This document shows positions 49,098 to 61,059 of a DNA stretch of 64,000 nt, piece by piece (the stretch's first letter is position 1; the number at the start of each line of letters is the position of its first letter). Both the position numbers and the translations under genes were made by a program. The notes below the pieces were generated by a model. It was not told the origin of the DNA, ran no database searches, and saw only the letters and a program-made list of their open reading frames with translations. Source of the DNA: Pyrus communis (lineage: Eukaryota; Streptophyta; Magnoliopsida; Rosales; Rosaceae); contig NC_084806.1 of the NCBI RefSeq assembly GCF_963583255.1, forward strand, positions 12,116,817 through 12,180,816. The letters run 5' to 3'.

Positions 49098-50104
49098 TAT
49101 TTGCAATGAAGGTGATATCAAGTTTGAGAGTTAAGTTGCTCGAAATGTTACACCAAGTTAGGGAGTTTGGATGGTTAGACTGATTACTGTTTACTTTTTA
49201 AAATGGCATGGTTTGATAGAATAAGCGTTTCTCTTAATATCTATTTTTTCATTTTCGTTTCATAATATGTGTTTTATGAATTGAGTAAATGAACACACGT
49301 CAAAAACGCTGATGGAAATTCATGTTTTCTGTTTATTATTTTAACAATGCGCGTACCGAAACATAACATGATTAATGAACAAATCAAATTAATGTCAAGT
49401 CATTTAACATGATTAGCTAAATAAACGAAGTTTGAGCTTACTTGTATTTTGCATGAATTCGAAATGGAATAACACAATGTGACACAAGATGTCATTACTT
49501 GTCAATTACCACCTCTACATAGTGCATGTGAAAGTATAAGTCTGCACAATCATGGGCATTAACACATAATTGAGTGATCTAAGTGGTAAAAGATGAGTTC
49601 ATCACAATGTAAGATCTAGTTTATCACAATGGTAACATGGCGTCCTTTGGTTAATTTGTATCATCACTTCAACACAAGTGTTTTTTTGGAGATAAGAATC
49701 GGGCGAAATTACAAATATAACGTTTTTGGTACACATCTTTAAAATGTAGGTTTTTTTTTTTGTGGTTGAAATTGGGAGATCAGACCCCTGACCTATCATA
49801 AAACTATTTCATTATTTCACTTCCTTCGTCGCTTGAGTTAACCCAATAAATTTATTGAAAATATAGTTTGTTTACTTGCTTAGAGTGAGACGAATCTAAA
49901 GTAAAAAACTGAAATGATTTGAAGAGACTCGTGTGCAAATTAGCACATAGAGAAAACCTAATTTACCAACCGAAATCACACGTTTTCTTGTCACCAATAC
50001 AGTCTATCGCATAATGGCATATGCATTTTGAAAGCAAAACAAAACTCCCGGAAAGAGACTATAAACCACACACAAAACTCAAAACTAATAATTTTTTTTC
50101 CATT
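49098..50104. other. Intergenic DNA, nothing recognised
   Basis: No gene or structured repeat seen. A T12 run lies near 49750. Confidence 0.5.
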
Positions 50105-52260
50105 TATTAACAACAACAACCAAATTTTATTTCACTAAGTGGGGTTGATTGAATGAATCATAGAACGCCACTGCACTTGGTTTTGCGCTATGTCTTTCGT
50201 TAGCTCCAAATACTCTACATTTTTTTTAAAGTCTCTTTCCAAGTCTTCCTAGGTCTTTCTCTACTCCTTTTGCTCTGAGCTTCCGTCTCATAGTCGCATC
50301 TTCTAATCGAAGCATCGGTAGGTCTTCAATTCATGTGTTTAAACCAACTTAACCGATTTTCTCTCATCTTATCTTCAATTGTAGTCACCCCTGCTTTACC
50401 TCGAATATCCTCGTTTGTAATCCTATACTTTCTCGTGTGCCCACATCTTCAATAAAGCATTCTCATCTCCGTTATACTCATTTTGTCTATGTGTTTATTT
50501 TTGACTGACCAACATTATGTGAAATAAAGCATTGCTAGCCTTATTGTCATCCTATAAAAATTTCCCTTGAACTTTAGTGGCATATGACGATCGCACAACT
50601 TATCCAATGCACTCTTCCACTTCATCCATCCAACTTGTATTCTATGGTTGAGATCTCCATCTAATTCTCCGTTCTTTTGCAAGATACATCCAAGATAGCG
50701 AAAGGGTTCACTCTTTGGTACTTCGTGATCTTCAATCCTCACTCCTATCTCATTTAGACCCCCTCTACTGAACTTGCACTCTATATACTATGTCTTTGAC
50801 CTACTTAGGCAAAGACCTTTTTAGATTCCAACTTTTCCCGCCAAAGGTTAAGCTTCACATTTACTTCCTCTTACATTTCATCTATCAACACTATATCATA
50901 TGCGAAAAGCATACACTAGGGGATACCATCTTGAGTATGTCCCATTAACTCGTCTATTACCAATACAAGATGGTAACTTAAAGCTGAGCCTTGGTGTAAC
51001 CCTATTGTTATAGGAAAGCTTGCAGTTTGTCCTTCATGAGTTCATAATGTAGTCCTTACTCCATCATTCATACCCTTTATTGCTTGGATGTATGATACTC
51101 GTCCAACTTTCTTTTCTATAGTCTTCCAAAGAATTTCTCTTGAGACCTTATCATACGCTTTTCCAAATCTAGAAAGGTCATGTGAAAATCCTTTTGCATA
51201 TTTTTATATAGTTCCATTGATCTTTGTAAGAGATAGATTGCTTCTATAGTCAAGCTCTGGCATGCACCCGAACTGATTGTTTAAGACCAGTTTTTCTTGC
51301 CTCAATCTATGCTCAATTACTTTCTCTCAAAGCTTCATTGTATGACTCATTATTTTAATACCCCTATACTTCATGCAATTGTGTATGTCACTCTTATTCT
51401 TGTAGATAGGCACTAAACTTCTTTTTAGCCACTCATTTGACATCTTCTTCATTTTCAAAATCTTATTGAAAATGTTTGTGAGCCATGTTATACCCGTCTC
51501 TCCCAATACCTTTCACACTTCAATCGATATATCGTCCGGACCCAATTCTTTTCTATGTTTCATCTTTTTCAAAGCTACAACCACTTTCCATTTTCTGATT
51601 CAACTATAGAAGGAGTAACTTCTACATTATTCCGAGTTACTCAACTCACCCAAAGAAGTAATCCTTTTGTGTTCTTCATTGAAAAAATTATGAAAATAAG
51701 CTCTCCATCTATCTTTAACAAAGTTCTCTGTAGCTAGAACATTTCTATTCTCATCCAAGATGCACTTTACTTGGTTCAAGTCTCTTGTGTTCCTTTCCTT
51801 TACTCTAGCCAGTTTATAGATATCAAATTCTCCTTTTTTGGTATCTAGTCGCTTATACATGTCGTCAAAAGCCACTAGCTTCGCTTCTCTCACGGCTTTC
51901 TTTGCCTCATTCTTCACTCTGTTATACTTCTCATAAGTTTCTTTGGTTACATCCTTGTATAAGGTTTTACAACATTCCTTTTTAGCATTATTATTTTCAT
52001 GTACATCCTTCTTTCACCACCAAGATTCCTTTTGACGTGGAACAAAACTCTTGGACTTTCCTAATACCCTTTTTGTAACTTTTCAGATATAACTAGCAAT
52101 GGAATCTCACATTTGATTAGCGTTTCCCTCTATATCCCAAACGCATTTAGCAAGTACTTTCTCTTTGAAAATGACTTGTTTTTCTCCTGTTAGATTCCAG
52201 CATCTAGTCTTTGGACATGTCAAGGCCTTGTTTACGGTGCCATTATCATTTCCATACCGA
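50105..52260 (-). pseudogene. RTE-like LINE remnant (endonuclease end, reverse transcriptase)
   Basis: Reading down the minus strand from about 52260: E-K-V-L-A-K-C-V-W-D, then K-N-E-A-K-K-A-V-R-E-A-K (51917), Y-K-R-L-D-T-K-K-G-E-F-D-I-Y-K-L-A-R, and R-W-R-A-Y-F-H-N-F-F-N-E. Next is a decayed reverse transcriptase whose catalytic box reads F-A-Y-D instead of F-A-D-D (about 50893-50907). The C-terminal F-R-Y-L-G-C-I-L-Q-K-N-G-E-L-D-G-D-L-N-H-R motif lies at 50515-50742. The 3' end near 50105 has the CCACTTAGTGAAATAAAATT / TTGTTGTTGTTAA tail typical of this plant family. Stops and shifts are spread throughout. The 5' part is missing. Confidence 0.85.
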
Positions 52261-52771
52261 GCACAACCACCATAGTTAGGCTTCACATGACGCTAATTTG
52301 GCTACTGGTTTATAGTGAGAGGAGCATTGATCTAAAAACACAGTTTGATTTGAGACAAACAGGAACTAAAGGGAGGAAGAATTCACCAAGAGGATTAGAG
52401 GTCAAACCTGAATCAATTGCTAGGCAGTAGAGGTCCAACGCAACCCCCTTAACTAAATGTGAAGAGTAAGAGATAGAACTTTGCGACAGAAGACTTTTGA
52501 GACGGCTAGTGGAATGAATATGCGAAAGTGAGTGGTATTTTTTTATTACTAGCGAGATAACTATTATAATTTACACTATATATCCAATAGAGCAATTTAC
52601 GACTTGTAACAAAGTGAGTATTATTTAAGTGAGAAAATTTAGGTAGTTTTACATTAAATTCAATTACATTTATCTTGTTTTTATAACTGGTAAATCAGTA
52701 GGTGTCCTACAAAATCGTGTGCAATTTTTATGAAGCATCTTGTCTTTCACCATCTCTTACTATATTTTGGT
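52261..52771. other. Intergenic DNA, nothing recognised
   Basis: Lies between the LINE and the palindromic element. It may include upstream parts of the LINE too decayed to read. Confidence 0.4.
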
Positions 52772-53587
52772 CTAATTGGATTATTAGTCCTCGTTGTAAT
52801 AGAGTAGTCAGATAATGGTCTCAGTGGTAAAAAGATTAGGATTTATGACTAAAATTGAAAATTTTGTTAACTCTTCATTAATTATTAACACGTAAGTCAC
52901 ACATATGTGGCTAAAACGGAACTTGTCATTAATTGTTAGCATGGTTTACAAGTGAGACTAACTTTATCCATTTAACCTTATATGTGAGCCTCATGTGCTA
53001 ACAATCAACAAAGAGATGACAAAAATTTTCATCTTGGACCTAAATCCTAACAGACTTTACCACAGGAGTTTAAATCCTAATTTTTTTTAGGGAAGTGTTA
53101 TTGACACGGAAAATGGTCTCAGTGGTAAAAAGATTAGGATTTAAGTCCCTGTGGTGAAGTCTGTTAGGATTTATGACTAAAATTGAAAATTTTGTTAACT
53201 CTCCATTAATTATTAGCACGTAAGTCACACATATGTTGCTAAAACGGAACTCGTTGTTAATTGTTAGCACGGCTTACAAGTGAGCCTAACTTTATCCATT
53301 TACCCTCATATGCTAGCAATCAACGAAGAGGTGACAAAAATTTTCATCTTGGACCTAAATCCTAACAGACTTTACCACAATCCTAATTTTTTTAGGGAAG
53401 TGTTATTGACACTTCAAAAATCTCATTCTACATTCCTCAGAAGTGTATTTTTCTTTATAAATATAGAAAGTTTGGAGTGTAGAATGAGAAATTTGGAGTG
53501 TCAATAACAATTCCTTTTTTTTTTTTTTTAATCACGGAAACTATCTTCCGACTACTCCATTATCACGGAAACTATTAATCCAATTAA
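52772..53587. mobile_element. Palindromic element with internal tandem duplication
   Basis: The outer ends are inverted: CTAATTGGATTATTAGT at 52772 and ACTATTAATCCAATTA near 53571, each followed inward by a (T)GACTACTC-type block. Inside, a unit of about 295 bases occurs twice in direct order (about 52815-53090 and 53115-53390), with TAGGATTTATGACTAAAATT at its start and GGACCTAAATCCTAACAGAC at its end; each unit is itself palindromic. A hairpin MITE (53394-53515) lies before the right end, and its first 18 bases are also present between the two units. Non-coding. Confidence 0.7.
53394..53515. mobile_element. Short hairpin MITE, family C, copy 1
   Basis: About 122 bases with ends AGGGAAGTGTTATTGACAC and, reversed, AGGAATTGTTATTGACAC. 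Inner arms have TCTCATTCTACA / TGTAGAATGAGA. It is almost entirely a stem-loop. A second copy lies at 56317-56440. Confidence 0.75.
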
Positions 53588-53708
53588 GCCTTTAATTTTT
53601 AAAATTACTTATTTCTTCTGGAGAGGAGAAAAAGAATAGGGCAGAGTTGTTCCATTGCTTTTCATTTTGAAGAGGGGAAGTAAAAAGGAAAATCTAGTTC
53701 CTTCTTGT

Positions 53709-53933
53709 GAAGGGGATCCTCTCCGAATTCATTTTGTTGGGATCCTAGGGATCCCTACATCCTAATCGTTCATCGTATATTGTGCGATCATTTTTCGTCA
53801 AATACTATTTGTGTTTAATTTTAAATAAAAAAATTAAATGATTTTTGACCATACGATACATGATGAATGACTAAAATGTGGAAATCCCTAGACTTCCCAC
53901 AAAATAGATCTGGATGGGATCCAATTTCCCTTC
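53709..53933 (+). repeat. MITE-like repeat, family B, copy 2
   Basis: The ends GAAGGGGATCCTCTCC and, reversed, GAAGGGAAATTGGATCCC form long imperfect inverted repeats. The interior matches 28884-29076 (ACTATTTGTGTTTAATTTTA; ACGATACATGATGAATGACT). Non-coding. Confidence 0.65.
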
Positions 53934-54845
53934 TCGTTGAACTCTGTTGAACTCAGCACATTAATTAATGAGTATTTCATAAAAAAATTAGTGAGGGGTA
54001 TTTGTTTATGAATATTTGCTAACAGCTAAGAAGTAATACTATATAGCACTTAGTTTATTTTGTTCTATAAAATACGTATTAAAATATTCAAGCAGGGATG
54101 CAAATAACTTTAATATGTAAAAGCAAACTTAGACTACGGTGCTCATATGAACAACCTTATGTATGACACAATATATATTGAAAAATTATTAAACACAGAG
54201 ATTGTGTTCGTTGCTAATTATTTACGTGACATAAGTGTATTAAACAATTAACTTCTTTCTTAAAATACCTAACAAACATATACTGAACATGTGAAATTTT
54301 TAAGATTGTACGTTAATTGTAAGAAAGAATCTCTCATGAGCTAGTCATATAGGACCACAAATCCTAAATTGAAAAATAAAAAATAAAATTTGAGAAGATG
54401 AAACTTTGTGGTAAGTTTATTTTTTTTGTCACACGATAAATTTGTTAAATTAAATATTAGATTAAGAAATCGAAGGAATTCAAATCCACACCATGTTGCA
54501 AGAACAAATTCTTTTCTACTACTTTGGTAGAGCCACTTTCCTCGTGAAATTTATTTGGCTTTAAACTTTTTGGCGGTGCAATGTTTTGACAAAAATGCAT
54601 AAGAAAGGTCCACAAAGTGGGACAAAGCATGTAGCATCATGATTTTTTCACGAATTGTTTATTTTAATTTAACTTTTGCTTTTTAAATTTAATTTTTATA
54701 AAAATCCATTCTAAAGTTCTAGTTCTCTCTTCCCATTGTCCTTGTGTGCAAGTTTTGAGTTTTAAAGAGTAAGATTATCTCTTCACCTTCTAATCTCCAT
54801 TCTTTTTCTTTCCATCCTAACCATGTCAATATTTTGTGTTGATTT

Positions 54846-54877
<32 letters not shown>

Positions 54878-55054
54878 CAAAGAATAAAATGTGAGAGAAA
54901 GAGAGAAAATGAGGAGAATTAAAATGAGAAAAAAATTCTACTTCGAGAGAAGGCCCTCTATCTTCTCTTTAATTTGCTAAAATACATGGAACAATTGTTT
55001 AAGAAAAGCACATTACATTTTTCAAACAATATTCTATTGGAATTTGGATTATTT
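53934..55054. other. Intergenic DNA, nothing recognised
   Basis: AT-rich, with a long A run near 54850-54874. No gene or structured repeat seen. Confidence 0.5.
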
Positions 55055-55260
55055 GGAAAGAGATCCTCTCCGTCTCTCCCTCCAAACCTTAGGGATCAAG
55101 TGATCCGGATCTTTGAAATTTGATTCAACGGTTAAAAACAAAAAAGTTAGTAAAAAATTTTAAAAATTATAATAATTTTTTACCGTTGAATCAAATTTAA
55201 AAAACACGGATCACTTGATCTCTGATTTTGGAAGGAAAGATCCGAAAATGATATATTTCC
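55055..55260. mobile_element. Palindromic MITE of the GGAAAGRGATC family
   Basis: Inverted arms of about 85 bases share GATCAAGTGATCCG and AAATTTGATTCAACGGT. Flanks GGATTATTT and GGTTATTT suggest an 8-9 bp target duplication with a one-base gap. Related to 48896-49088. Non-coding. Confidence 0.7.
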
Positions 55261-56316
55261 GGTTATTTGTACCTCAAGTAAGCAATGATTCAATTATTTT
55301 ATTCACTAAACTATTCATTTAAGTGTGGTAGTGGTACACGACAAGTTCATTCACGCTCTATTACTATAAATTGAGATATAATAAAAACATAATTATATTG
55401 TCCTCAAATCTCAAGATCCCAAAGCTTACGTATTGTGGACATAAAGGGTAAAGTAATTTTACGGGGAGAAAATGCTGTCGTTCTTGTAAGAGCGACTAAT
55501 AGTTGTTGATCAAATATATGTTTTATAATACGACAAATCTAAATCAATAACTCATAATTGCTTATTGGATATTTTTTTTGTCAAAATAATTTCTTATTGC
55601 ATTGACATAGTGAATTTCTTAATACCGAGTCATGTAACAAAAAGCAAGGTAATGATTGCAATTTTTATGTAGTTTTTCTTTCGTAATATATTCGATATTA
55701 TATGTGCTAAGGTTACGTTTGGTACGTAGAAAATAATTTATGATAAATAATTTCCCATGACTTTTCCTAGGGTATAAGAAATGCATTTTTCCATTGTCAT
55801 GATTGGTGAAGTTGGGAATGAAATAGGAAAGAGCGGGACAATTCAGTGTTTTAGTTTAATGAGGAGGATAAAGTAAGAAAATAAAAAATTGGTATGCAGA
55901 GATATTATCGAAAAAATATATATTATCGATATAATTGAGTTTTTTAATATTATATAAAGGTATTATTGTCCTAAAAACTTGCAAGTAATGTTAATTGGTT
56001 GCAATAAATGTCGAAAAAATATGGGAAGGAGGACTCATAGGGTGGAGAAAATTTTCAATTTGTTGGAAGCACAGTTCGATACATAAAAAATGTTAAAAAA
56101 ATGTCATGATAGAAGTAATTGAAAAATCTCTCCATGGTGGTGAGGGTTTTCTTTTCCTCTATGTTTTCCATCATTAATTACAGTTTTTCAACGTGGACTT
56201 GCGAAACATGGGAAATGAAGTGATTTCCCTTTCTCAAGTCTCTTTCTGCCAACCAAATGTCGTCTAAGGGTTGTGGGAGTAGTCTAAATCCTCGTAATGA
56301 CTACCATAATAATTTA
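55261..56316. other. Intergenic DNA, nothing recognised
   Basis: No gene seen. The phrase TATTATCGA repeats near 55904-55925. Confidence 0.5.
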
Positions 56317-56440
56317 AGAGAATTGTTATTCGCACTTCAAAATTTTCATTTTGCATTCCAAATTTTTTATAATTAGAAAGAAAATTACACTTATGAGGAG
56401 TGTAGAATGAGATTTTTGGAGTGTTAATAACAATTTTCTA
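56317..56440. mobile_element. Short hairpin MITE, family C, copy 2
   Basis: About 124 bases. The ends AGAGAATTGTTATTCGCAC and, reversed, AGAAAATTGTTATTAACAC are inverted, and the interior contains TGTAGAATGAGATTTTTGGA as in 53394-53515. Confidence 0.7.
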
Positions 56441-56445
56441 ATTTA

Positions 56446-56515
56446 ATTCGAATTCACCTCATCTTTGGCGAAAATCGAACCTAAGACCGCTCACTTACTA
56501 TTAAACTGTAGTACT
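56446..56515 (-). mobile_element. SINE fragment related to 36881-37035
   Basis: The minus strand reads TACTACAGTTTAATAGTAAG, then GGTCTTAGGTTCGATT. These match the head and B box of the SINE at 36881, with an internal deletion between the boxes. No target duplication identified. Confidence 0.65.
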
Positions 56516-57545
56516 AAATGGTTGCAATTCTTATTTAGTTAAACATTCACATTTTGGTTCATGCATGGGGTTTAATTACTGACCCAATTTTTCCATGATA
56601 CCAATATTGTTATTATCATATTTTGTGAAACTTGAGGCGAGAAATAATTTTCTATTTTGTTATCCTTTTATTTAACAAACAATATTAACTACACTAAAGA
56701 GGTAGGAGAGTGGATTAACCCTCACAATGAGATCATAATAATATGGGCTAAGCTTCACGATGTTAACTGTTAATAAACTATATAAATTTTTTGTTTTCTT
56801 CAACTATGGTCCATACATTCCCATAATTTTTGAAGTTAGTTTGCGCGCCCTAACAAGCTTTTAAACTTTTTAAGCATTATGATTAAAATATTAACATGTT
56901 TGGTTTCATTTTTGGATTCAATTGTTTATTTTAGAACTAATAATTACTTCATAATTTAATTAAATTCATTTTTTTTTAAATTGAAAAAAAAATTTATTAA
57001 TTTTGAAAACTAGAAATTGTTTCTCCAGTTGGGTACCAGACAACCACAAACTCCCTAGCATAAACTTAGTTATTTAAGCACATGAAATAAGCTGGTTAAC
57101 GTGGTGGGCTGCTCTCCAAAAGTGGGCTAGTTTCATCTTTGGGCCACATAAATGCCAATAATACTGTAATTTCTGGGCCGAGCCCCTTTTTGGCATTAAT
57201 ATTAACCCTATCTCTTTATGTATATGTTTATACGTCTCAAAATTGTTCTCTTAAAGTCTTTGTTTTGAAAACATGTGAGATCATTTTTCATATGAGCTTC
57301 CAGATTAATTTTATGGTAGATTAACCTATGAATTTAAATAATTCTTGTTACACCGAAACATAATAATTATGCAAAAATTAATAAATTAAAAAAAAAAACC
57401 TCACGTGAAACCTTTTGTCTTCTTCCCCCCACCATCTCTCTCCTCCATATTCCCTTCCTCTCTAAATCTCTCCATCATTCACTCCCCTTCTCTCATCTTC
57501 AGTTTTTTATTTTTTCTTTTTGCGTATGAAAAAGGGAGAGGGAGC
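56516..57545. other. Intergenic DNA, nothing recognised
   Basis: AT-rich. Frames at 57139-57324 and 57405-57545 are low-complexity with no recognisable domain. Confidence 0.5.
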
Positions 57546-58487
57546 TGTAAACACGAAGATTTTGTATCGAATGAAACGAGAACACGTGTACAAAGTAGAT
57601 TTGTATTGATGAATTTGTAGGATTACAATCTCTGTTTACAATTTTCCTCTGATTCAGTCTTCAAATTTGATGTAGATGCGTAGGTTGTTGAACCAAGGGT
57701 CGCGACAACTTGATCTCGGACGAACAATTGAACAATTGCTTCAAGTTTTGAGCTTGAAACAATGCGTCGATAGTCTTCACCTCAGGTTTAGGGCTGCGGC
57801 AAATGGAGTGTTGATGTAGAATTTCATTGATTCAAGGGTTTTAGTGACTTGATCTTGAATCAAACGTCGTTACAGGTTTTGAACTTGAAACAAAGTCTTG
57901 ACAGAATCGGCACCAGTGCTTGTTGATTCTTTAAGGGAATGCTTTAGTTTTGGTCGAAAGAAAGCTTTAACTTTGGTTCTGTATTCTTCGAAGAGAGCTT
58001 TGACAACATATTAGTCTTCAAAGATTTGGCAGAGGTTTTTCTGAATGTGTAATTTTCGACCTTATGCTTATGGGAGGAACTTGTATTTATAGACTTCTCA
58101 AAGCTTGCCCTTGTATGAATTTAGCTTTGATATGTGTCTTGATTCGTCCATGGGATAATTTAGGCTTATTTTGTGTCTTAATTTCAACCACCTTTACTCT
58201 CTTGGCAGAAATTTAGAGGCTTTATTGCCTACTTTGTGAACAATCATCAATTCTTACTTGTTTTGTGAAGATGCCTTGGCTTTCTTTCCGGTTTTAGGAT
58301 CACTTTAGACCCTTTTGCCAAATTTAAGGGAGTCTTCTCCCTTGAGCCGAATTGTGGGAATGTTTTATACTTCCCTTGCTTGATTTATGCCACATGTCAT
58401 TGATGACTTGTCCATTTGTGATGAGTCATATGCCACGTGGAGCTTTATGATGCATCATTTGTATGCAACAAAATTTACATGTCTACA
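57546..58487 (-). mobile_element. 3' LTR of a Tat-type Ty3/gypsy element
   Basis: On the minus strand the 942-base LTR starts TGTAGACATG (58487) and ends CGTGTTTACA (57546). A polypurine tract AAGTGGGGGCATT lies directly before it (58500-58488). A TATA-like TATAAATACAAG on the minus strand near 58090 could be its promoter. The partner LTR would be outside the window or lost, because the element is cut near 62405. Confidence 0.65.
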
Positions 58488-58574
58488 AATGCCCCCACTT
58501 CAAGGCGTGTTGTAGGCATGTGCTTGTCACATGTAGGAAACGTGTTTTGAAGTTCTGCAATGTGAATGTTCTAA

Positions 58575-59040
58575 CTTAAGGGTCGCTGAGACTTAATCTT
58601 GAATTAGTTTTCTTTTTGAAGGGTCGTAGAGGCTTGTTTCTTGAATTGAAATGATGAATTTCCTTAAGGACTGTTAAGGCGTATTTCTTGAACGAAACAT
58701 TTCTTCCAGGGCCGTAGAGGCTTGATCTTGATTGAAACTTTTGGTCAAGGGTCGTAGAGGCTCGATCTTGAATAAATGAAAATTTTCTTCAAGGGCCATA
58801 GAAGCTTGATCTTGAACGAAATTTTTCTTCAAGGGTCGTAAAAGCTTGATCTTGAAAGAAATAAAATTTTTCTTCTAGGGCCGTAAAGGCTTGATCTTGA
58901 GAAATGAAAATTTTTCTTCAAGGGCCGTAAAGGCTTGATCTTGAAAGAAATGAAACTTTTCTTCAAGGGTCGTAGATGCTTGATCTTGAATGAAATGAAA
59001 TTTTTTCTTCAAGGGCTGTAGAGGCTTGATCTTGAAAGAA
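58575..59040 (-). repeat. Tandem array of about 44-bp units in the gypsy 3' region
   Basis: Eleven units with the core AGGCTTGATCTTGAA and TTCTTCAAGGGCCGTA lie just inside the LTR. Units diverge most at the end near the LTR. Confidence 0.85.
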
Positions 59041-60636
59041 AATTTGAAAATGGATAAATCGGCACATACTTATTGTGTGTATTGATTTTCCATAATTTTT
59101 TGACAAAATACATTTGGTGTATTTTGAGACTTGGACTTTTTCCTTGTAGTTGTGGGAAAACTGTTTTTCCTTTCGTAGGTAAGAACCTCCCTCAATTTTG
59201 GTAATGAGGGTGATTTCCTTCAAAGTGTTGGAAAGATTTGGTGATTTCCTTCAAGGTTTTGGAAAGATTTAATGTTTGCCCTTGGGTAAGTAGGGTGTGC
59301 ATTTTTTTCTTTCCCTTTTTTTTTTTTTTTTTTCCAAGGCAAGGAGGGTGTTTTTCCTTTCCCCTTTTGTTTTCCATGGCGAGGAGGGGTTCTTTCCTTT
59401 GTTGTTTTGAAAATTTTGAAGCCCTTTCCTTATTTTTATTTTTATTTTTTATTTTGTTCCCCTTTCTTCCCTTTGCTGATTTTTGTTGCAAAAACAGCAT
59501 TTATTTCCCTTGTTCGTTTAGGAAACATGTCATCTAACTTGCATGCTAAGTTTGAGGTCTATTTCTCTTCTGGAAAATTCTGTAAAAACATGGAAAACGT
59601 AGCTTTATCTCTTATCGTTTCAAGCATATATTGCACACCACGAGGAAAAATCGGCAAAGCCTTCAACTCGTCATTTTCCTATAGCTGTGCAGTTCTGACG
59701 GGAAAACAACTTCTAAAGGATTAACTTTGAAACTGGAATGTTTGGCTTTAGGAAAAATTATAAAACTTTGATACAACAATCATCAGCCTCTTAGCTTCCT
59801 TCTCCAATTGGCCTTACATCAAAATTCCTCCGGAAAGTCGAATTATCACCAAAAACGTCCTGCTTGCGCAGATTGGCTGAAACTTGCCATTTTTTGCTCG
59901 GAATTTACTTCCTTCTTTTGGTTGGAATGTGCTTCCTTATTTTGATTTTCCTTTTGCTATTTGGGTATGTATTTCACTTACAACATTAGGAAGCAATTGA
60001 CCCCTAGGACAATTGGGTGTATATTTTTTCACAATTCCTACCCTTGCCGTGTGCTTGCTTTGCCTTGGGTTTTTGCTGTTGTGCTTGCCATGGGCTGCTT
60101 GCTTGGAGCTTGTTGCAGTGCGTCACCTTTTACCGTGTGGTGCTGTGCAAAAGACTACAGTGGGTTTGCACTATGTAGTGCCTTTTGGTCACAGTTTTCC
60201 CTCGGTGATGATGTTGTCGTGCATTGCAAGAAACTACTTGCGTAATTGCTGCGGGGTTGCGTAGCATTTTGGTTTTCTTTGCTACTGTAGCATGCGTTGA
60301 AGGATAGTCTTGTAGTTGCCCTCTTTACCGTGAAGTGCAAAAAACTCCTTACGTAATCGTTGCAGGTTTGTGTAGTGCGAAGCGTAGCATTTTGGTTTTC
60401 TTTGCTACTGTAGCGTGCGTTAAAGGACCCTTATGTAGCTGCCCTCTTTGTTGTGCTCTTCAAGTTTTTGTGGCTAATTTCTTTTCGTCGTTGTGACTTT
60501 GTCATCGTCATCCTTCAACTCTTACGAGGTTTGTCTCGCATGTCTTTTGCTTTAGCGAAGCAATTTTTTTCTTCTTTGTTTTTTTTCTTGCCGTCCCACC
60601 TTGTGCTCATGTTGCCTTGTTTGTTTTGTTACAGCC
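59041..60636 (+). other. Gypsy 3' non-coding region with a duplication
   Basis: No intact gene. A block of about 115 bases is duplicated in tandem (about 60222-60330 and 60333-60452), sharing GTAGCATTTTGGTTTTCTTT and GCTACTGTAGC. The end (TTTGTTTTGTTACAG at 60620-60634) looks like a 3' splice site just before the ATG of the following plus-strand frame, so this region may hold its promoter and a leader intron. Confidence 0.5.
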
Positions 60637-61059
60637 ATGGTATTTTTTAAGTGCATTAAGAGCAATATCATCACCATTCTTGCGAAGGAAGGTGATTCGC
60701 AAGATAGGGGAACGACGTTGAAGCTTTATGGGCTGTTGACTGGCCCTAAGGCACTTGTTCTTCCTTTAAAAGACAACTCGATGCACATCAAGTCGTGGTC
60801 TTCTGACGCATCTTGGGAGGTGACAGATTTTGGTCGACCACATATGAAGAAGAAGGCATGTACATCGAGGATTCTTATCTTGAATCCTTCACACCATGCT
60901 CATGGCAATTCACCAGTTTCGTTTGAGCTTCTTGGTGATCGCGTCTGTAGAGGAGTTACGACTTGGAATAGCACCTTGTTGACTACTGAAGAAGCCGTCT
61001 TTGTTTTTGCTTATTTTGTAATACAACTTTGTAGCCGAATTCTTGTTTTAAAGAAATAA
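60637..61059 (+). CDS. Unrecognised ORF antisense to the gypsy element
   Basis: A 140-codon open frame lies in the long region between integrase and the 3' LTR, on the strand opposite to the element's genes. The ATG (60637) follows CC and precedes G, a good context, just after a splice-acceptor-like TTGTTTTGTTACAG. AATAAA (61055-61060) overlaps the stop. The protein starts M-V-F-F-K-C-I-K-S-N, is mildly basic, contains W-S-S-D-A-S-W-E-V-T-D-F-G-R-P and ends in a hydrophobic stretch; no domain is recognised. Antisense extra genes in this position are known in Tat-lineage elements such as Retand and Grande. An open frame this long among decayed coding is suggestive, not proof, of function. Confidence 0.5.
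   Translation: MVFFKCIKSNIITILAKEGDSQDRGTTLKLYGLLTGPKALVLPLKDNSMHIKSWSSDASWEVTDFGRPHMKKKACTSRILILNPSHHAHGNSPVSFELLGDRVCRGVTTWNSTLLTTEEAVFVFAYFVIQLCSRILVLKK

Noticed and set aside
58575..59040. CRISPR-like array
   Set aside because: Units are tandem with no unique spacers, lie inside a retrotransposon, and the genome is a plant.
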